Shown one piece after another: positions 5,832-8,404 of a DNA stretch of 8,404 nt. The notes under the pieces are model-generated. The model had not been told where the DNA came from and did not search any database. It saw only the letters and a program-made list of their open reading frames with translations. Source of the stretch: an uncultured Lachnospiraceae bacterium. GTDB lineage: Bacteria; Bacillota; Clostridia; Lachnospirales; Lachnospiraceae. A program made the translations under genes and the position numbers. The stretch covers positions 1 to 8,404 of the forward strand of contig CAMNFX010000049.1 in the NCBI GenBank assembly GCA_946537585.1, given 5' to 3'. Each line of letters opens with the position of its first letter. The first letter of the stretch is position 1.

Positions 5832-6722
5832 ATGGATTCTGAAAAGTGCAGCGTGCTGCTTTGCGTACTGGAAGAGGGCAGTCTCTCGGCAGCGGCGGAA
5901 AAACTGGATTATACCCCTTCCGGGATCAGCCGGATGATCGCCTCCATGGAAAAGGACGCGGGGCTTACGCTTCTGATCCGCGGGAAGGAAGGCGTACGGG
6001 CGACCAGAGAATGCGAGCAGCTGCTTCCTGCAATCAGGGAGATGAGTTACTGGGGAAAGCATTATGAAGAACAGACGCGCTCGATCCGCGGCATCGAGAC
6101 AGGAATGGTTTCGGCAGGCTCCGTCTACAGTGTGTATTATCCCTGGCTCTCGCAGATGATCGCAGGTTTTTCAGCGCAGCATCCGGGCATACAGGTAGAC
6201 ATTCTGGAAGGCACGAGCTCGGAAATGGCGCAGGCGATCAGGGAACGCAGAGGGGATTTCTGCATCATGAGCCGGCGTGAAGGAGAGTTTCGTTTTATTC
6301 CCCTGCTCCGGGACGAGATCGTAGCGATCCTTCCTAAGAATCACCCTTTTATCACAGCGCATCCCGGAGAACCGTTTCCCCTCCGGCAGTTTGAACATGA
6401 GCCGTATATCAAGCTGTACCCGCAAAAGGAATCCGACGGCTCCATGCTGATGGAACGCAACGGGATCATGCCGCAGACGAGGCTTACGACGGAGGACCTC
6501 TTTGCAGGATACGCCATGGTTGAAGCGGGGCTCGGGATCAGCATGGAAAACCAGATCACCGCAAGGCAGTATGAAGACAGGATCGCGATCCTTCCCCTTT
6601 GGCCGAAGCAGGAGGTCGAGATCGGGATCGCCATACCGGATGAGAAGGTGATTTCCCCTGCGGCGGCGGCATTCGCAAAATATGCTTTAAAAAATGTAAC
6701 TGTTCAGCACATGCCGGCTTGA
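5832..6722 (+). CDS. LysR-family transcriptional regulator
   Basis: This is a DNA-binding regulator that probably controls itself and the divergent EamA transporter. The 296-residue length is normal for the family. The N-terminal winged helix-turn-helix (about residues 8-60) shows the pattern LEEGSLSAAAEKLDYTPSGISRMIASME. It is followed by the linker helix and a periplasmic-binding-like effector domain from about residue 90 to 290, with the usual IQVDILEG segment and the late EAGLGIS motif. The start at 5832 has AAAAGGGG eight bases upstream; an in-frame ATG at 5787 would add a low-complexity lysine/glycine stretch overlapping the ribosome site. The effector is unknown; in such pairs it is often the transported compound. 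The gene ends 30 bases before a shared terminator. Confidence 0.93.
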   Translation: MDSEKCSVLLCVLEEGSLSAAAEKLDYTPSGISRMIASMEKDAGLTLLIRGKEGVRATRECEQLLPAIREMSYWGKHYEEQTRSIRGIETGMVSAGSVYSVYYPWLSQMIAGFSAQHPGIQVDILEGTSSEMAQAIRERRGDFCIMSRREGEFRFIPLLRDEIVAILPKNHPFITAHPGEPFPLRQFEHEPYIKLYPQKESDGSMLMERNGIMPQTRLTTEDLFAGYAMVEAGLGISMENQITARQYEDRIAILPLWPKQEVEIGIAIPDEKVISPAAAAFAKYALKNVTVQHMPA

Positions 6723-6734
6723 ATGGCTGAAAAG

Positions 6735-6747
6735 CATGTTTAACATG
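6735..6747. repeat. Small palindrome CATGTT-T-AACATG
   Basis: Two 6-bp arms around a single central T lie between the LysR stop and the terminator stem. It may add to 3'-end structure of either convergent transcript. No specific binding protein was recognised, and this may be chance. Confidence 0.3.
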
Positions 6748-6752
6748 AAAAA

Positions 6753-6793
6753 TTCCCCGCAAAAAGGCGGTCAGTGCGCCTTGCTGCGGGGAA
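6753..6793. terminator. Shared terminator of the convergent LysR and DegV genes
   Basis: The outer stem TTCCCCGCA (6753-6761) pairs with TGCGGGGAA (6785-6793). An inner stem AAGGCG (6764-6769) pairs with CGCCTT (6777-6782) around a 7-base loop. On the minus strand the stem is followed by TTTTTC, a good tract for ending the DegV transcript. On the plus strand the tail is weaker (ATACTGTTTT) but probably serves the LysR gene. Confidence 0.8.
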
Positions 6794-6816
6794 ATACTGT
6801 TTTGCGGATATAATGT

Positions 6817-7677
6817 TTATGCGGGCAGCGGCCGGTCACAGCCGTCCTTTTCAAATCCGATGATGTAACCGCCCTTTTCGGCATAATAGCTGCAAAGCTC
6901 GGTCGTGCGGTGGATATCGATCGGGACCTTCTCGCCGAATTTCTCACGGATCAGCTTTGCCAGTCCGTTTGCGTCCTCTAAGTTCCGGTTGTGAGAAATC
7001 ACGACCCTCCCTCCGTTGTAGCCGTAAGAGAGCATCTGTTTGAAGGTGCCGAGCAGTACGCGGCGCGCCCCCCTGTGGCGATCGATCAGCGTCAGCTTTC
7101 CTTCCTCGCTGGCGCGGCCGATCAGGCGCATATCCAGAAGCCCTGCTGCCTTTGCGATCAGCGGACTGACGCGGCCGTTGGCAGCCAGCATCTTCATGGA
7201 TTGCAGCGTAAACATCAGCTCAGTCTGGTTACGGTACCGCATGACCTTGTGATAAGCTTCCTCATAAGCCGTTCCGGCATCCAGAAGCTCCTTCAGATAG
7301 TCCATCATCAGAACCATCCGCCCGCCGGTCGCATAGGAGTCGCAGACGTAAACATGCCGGTCAGGATACTCATCCTCATACATTCCCTTGGCGGTCATAG
7401 CGCTGTTATAGCTTCCGGAAAGAGAATAGGTGATGGTAAAGCAGTAAACGACCTCAGCGTCTCCGAATGCCTCATACCACTCAAGCGGAGAGGGGCAGGA
7501 GGTGGATGAACGGCCTGTGTTCGCGTCCATGGCAGCGTCAAAAGCAGCCAGATCTGTCTCGGCAGTATCCGGCCAGTCCTGCTCTCCGAACAGAATGTGC
7601 AGCGGCACCGACCGGTAGTTCGGATCGTCTTTTGCTAAAATATCGGAAGAAGAATCCGATACGATTCGGTATGCCAT
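6817..7677 (-). CDS. DegV-family protein, probable fatty-acid-binding (FakB-like)
   Basis: DegV proteins bind one fatty acid; the studied members (FakB) hold it while the kinase FakA phosphorylates it. The 286-residue protein begins with RIVSDSSSDI. It carries the serine/threonine-rich loop GRSSTSCPSP (55-64), TITYSLSGSYNSA (81-93), DSYATGGR (113-120) and GRVSPLIAKAAGLL (168-181), all at the usual DegV places. Near the C terminus, where most members have a GHTGPGTLG-like motif, this one reads ELCSYYAEKGGYIIGFE, so the usual histidine is missing. The ligand or partner may differ from FakB. The start at 7677 has GGAGG five bases upstream; an in-frame ATG at 7701 would add eight residues and leave a poorer fit. 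No fakA is in the window. It is divergent from the DUF1836 gene. Confidence 0.88.
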   Translation of the reverse strand: MAYRIVSDSSSDILAKDDPNYRSVPLHILFGEQDWPDTAETDLAAFDAAMDANTGRSSTSCPSPLEWYEAFGDAEVVYCFTITYSLSGSYNSAMTAKGMYEDEYPDRHVYVCDSYATGGRMVLMMDYLKELLDAGTAYEEAYHKVMRYRNQTELMFTLQSMKMLAANGRVSPLIAKAAGLLDMRLIGRASEEGKLTLIDRHRGARRVLLGTFKQMLSYGYNGGRVVISHNRNLEDANGLAKLIREKFGEKVPIDIHRTTELCSYYAEKGGYIIGFEKDGCDRPLPA

Positions 7678-7718
7678 AGGTTCCTCCATACGAAAAGTCA
7701 AAAATAAAGCTTATCCTC

Positions 7719-7747
7719 ATTTTAAAGAGCTATTTCAGCCTTGTAAA
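7719..7747 (-). promoter_or_regulatory. Predicted sigma-A promoter of the DegV gene
   Basis: On the minus strand, TTTACA (7747-7742) and TAAAAT (7724-7719) are separated by 17 bases, each matching consensus at five of six positions. The predicted start is near 7712, with a short leader of about 35 bases to the ATG. Confidence 0.75.
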
Positions 7748-7764
7748 GGGTTTTCATAAACCGA

Positions 7765-7793
7765 TTGTATGTTTCCCGAAAACGGGATATACT
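7765..7793 (+). promoter_or_regulatory. Predicted promoter of the DUF1836 gene
   Basis: TTGTAT (7765-7770) and TATACT (7788-7793) are separated by 17 bases. The -10 matches at five of six positions and the -35 only at the leading TTG. The predicted start is near 7800, leaving about 65 bases before the GTG start. The spacer contains the palindrome at 7774-7787. Confidence 0.6.
7774..7787. promoter_or_regulatory. Palindrome inside the DUF1836 promoter spacer, possible operator
   Basis: TCCCG-AAAA-CGGGA is a 14-base inverted repeat lying wholly between the -35 and -10 boxes. That is where a repressor or a MerR-type activator would bind. A second, shorter palindrome, ACTGTACAGT (7806-7815), lies just after the predicted start. 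No known regulator site was recognised. Confidence 0.45.
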
Positions 7794-7865
7794 AACAGAG
7801 ACTGAACTGTACAGTGCTGTGTAGCAGACCGTGCTTTTTCAAGCAGAACAGAAAAGGAAACTGAT

Positions 7866-8372
7866 GTGAAAGCTGATATCGAACATTTCCGGATGCCGCG
7901 TTATCGAGAGATCCCCAATATCGGACTGTATCTGGATCAGACCGTCAAATATATCAATGTTGTCTTAGGGCCCTTAGGCTGTATCGAAGCCACTCCTTCC
8001 ATGGTCAGCAACTATGTGAAGAAGGGCTACATCGCAAAGCCTGTCAAAAAGCAGTATAATGAAGAGCAGATCGCCTATCTGCTGTTTATTATGATCGCCA
8101 AGCTGGTCTTATCCATGGACAATATCGAAACGCTCTTTAAGAAGCAGCAGGAAGTATCCTCTACGGGAAATGTCTATGATTCCTTCTGCGAAAGCTTTGA
8201 GAATACGCTCCGGCAGATCTTCGGACTTGCCGGAAAGGGCGGAGCATCCGCAGTACAGCTGTCCGGCGGTACGGATGAGGAAACAGAGGATGGGAAGCTT
8301 CTGCGCAGCGTAATCACGACCGTCTCCAATGCCATATACATCAATCACTGCTTTGAGATCATGAGATCCTGA
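7866..8372 (+). CDS. DUF1836 domain protein, possible DNA-binding regulator
   Basis: This is a Firmicute protein family of unproven function. The 168-residue protein shows the family pattern near its N terminus: FRMPRYREIPNIGLYLDQTV (about 8-27), then TPSMVSNYVKKGYIAKPVKKQY (43-64) and EEQIAYLLFIMIAKLVLSMDNI (66-87). The middle part resembles a MerR-like winged helix-turn-helix, in which TPSMVSNYVKKG would be the recognition helix and turn; this suggests, but does not prove, DNA binding. The C-terminal half is variable. Translation probably starts at GTG 7866, behind AAAAGGAAA. The next in-frame ATG (7893, residue 10) has no ribosome site and would cut the conserved F-x-MPR segment. The gene is divergent from degV and may be autoregulated through the palindrome in its promoter. 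The window ends 32 bases after the stop codon. Confidence 0.8.
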   Translation: MKADIEHFRMPRYREIPNIGLYLDQTVKYINVVLGPLGCIEATPSMVSNYVKKGYIAKPVKKQYNEEQIAYLLFIMIAKLVLSMDNIETLFKKQQEVSSTGNVYDSFCESFENTLRQIFGLAGKGGASAVQLSGGTDEETEDGKLLRSVITTVSNAIYINHCFEIMRS

Positions 8373-8376
8373 TATA

Positions 8377-8386
8377 CCTGATCAGG
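8377..8386. repeat. Perfect 10-bp palindrome CCTGATCAGG after the DUF1836 gene
   Basis: CCTGATCAGG starts four bases after the stop codon and lies inside a wider GATAT...ATATC arrangement (8371 to about 8397). It could be the start of a 3' structure, but the window ends too soon to tell. Confidence 0.25.
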
Positions 8387-8404
8387 GATCCCGATATCAC
8401 AGAC

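Noticed and set aside
3689..7677. A FakA/FakB-type fatty acid kinase made of DhaL and the DegV protein
   Set aside because: DhaL sits in a complete dhaLMK set and lacks the extra FakA domains. The DegV gene is on a separate transcript more than 2 kb away.
1..8404. Mobile element, CRISPR array or phage genes
   Set aside because: No transposase, integrase, spaced direct repeats or phage-like proteins were seen; the inverted repeats all fit terminators or promoter sites.

Overview
The window looks like chromosomal DNA from a moderately GC-rich Firmicute of the class Clostridia, most likely a Lachnospiraceae-type anaerobe. The support is AGGAGG-type ribosome sites on almost every gene, a tRNA with no encoded CCA, a DUF1836 protein, a DegV protein and a split (Gram-positive style) dihydroxyacetone kinase. 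The species cannot be named from the sequence. No mobile element, CRISPR array or phage gene was seen.

Layout. Positions 1-55 are the 3' part of a tRNA-Val(CAC) gene, followed by its terminator and a second, bidirectional one (109-138). From 4312 down to 145 on the minus strand runs a five-gene operon: dhaL, dhaM, dhaK, an HPr-like phosphocarrier and Enzyme I. It has a good sigma-A promoter (TTGCGA-17-TATAAT, 4454 to 4426), a leader hairpin, short gaps between genes and a terminator at the end. Next, a minus-strand EamA-type transporter (5516-4584) is divergent from a plus-strand LysR-type regulator (5832-6722). Between them lies a clear LysR-type operator. A minus-strand DegV gene (7677-6817) is then divergent from a plus-strand DUF1836 gene (7866-8372).

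How the genes work together. The operon encodes every step of one phosphoryl relay: PEP to Enzyme I to HPr to DhaM to DhaL-bound ADP, and then to dihydroxyacetone held on DhaK, giving dihydroxyacetone phosphate for glycolysis. In E. coli the EIIA, HPr and EI-like parts are fused into one DhaM; here they are three separate genes in one transcript. The HPr has the catalytic His15 but Arg where the regulatory Ser46 normally sits. This suggests a carrier dedicated to dihydroxyacetone and exempt from HPr kinase control.

The LysR/EamA pair is a separate module. The operator overlaps the regulator's own -35 box and is centred about 65 bp upstream of the predicted transporter start site, which is the classical geometry for autorepression plus activation of the divergent gene. 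The DegV protein lacks the usual HTGPG-like C-terminal motif. The DUF1836 gene has a palindrome inside its promoter spacer. Apart from the DHA relay, whose chemistry is well known by family, functions here are family-level predictions.
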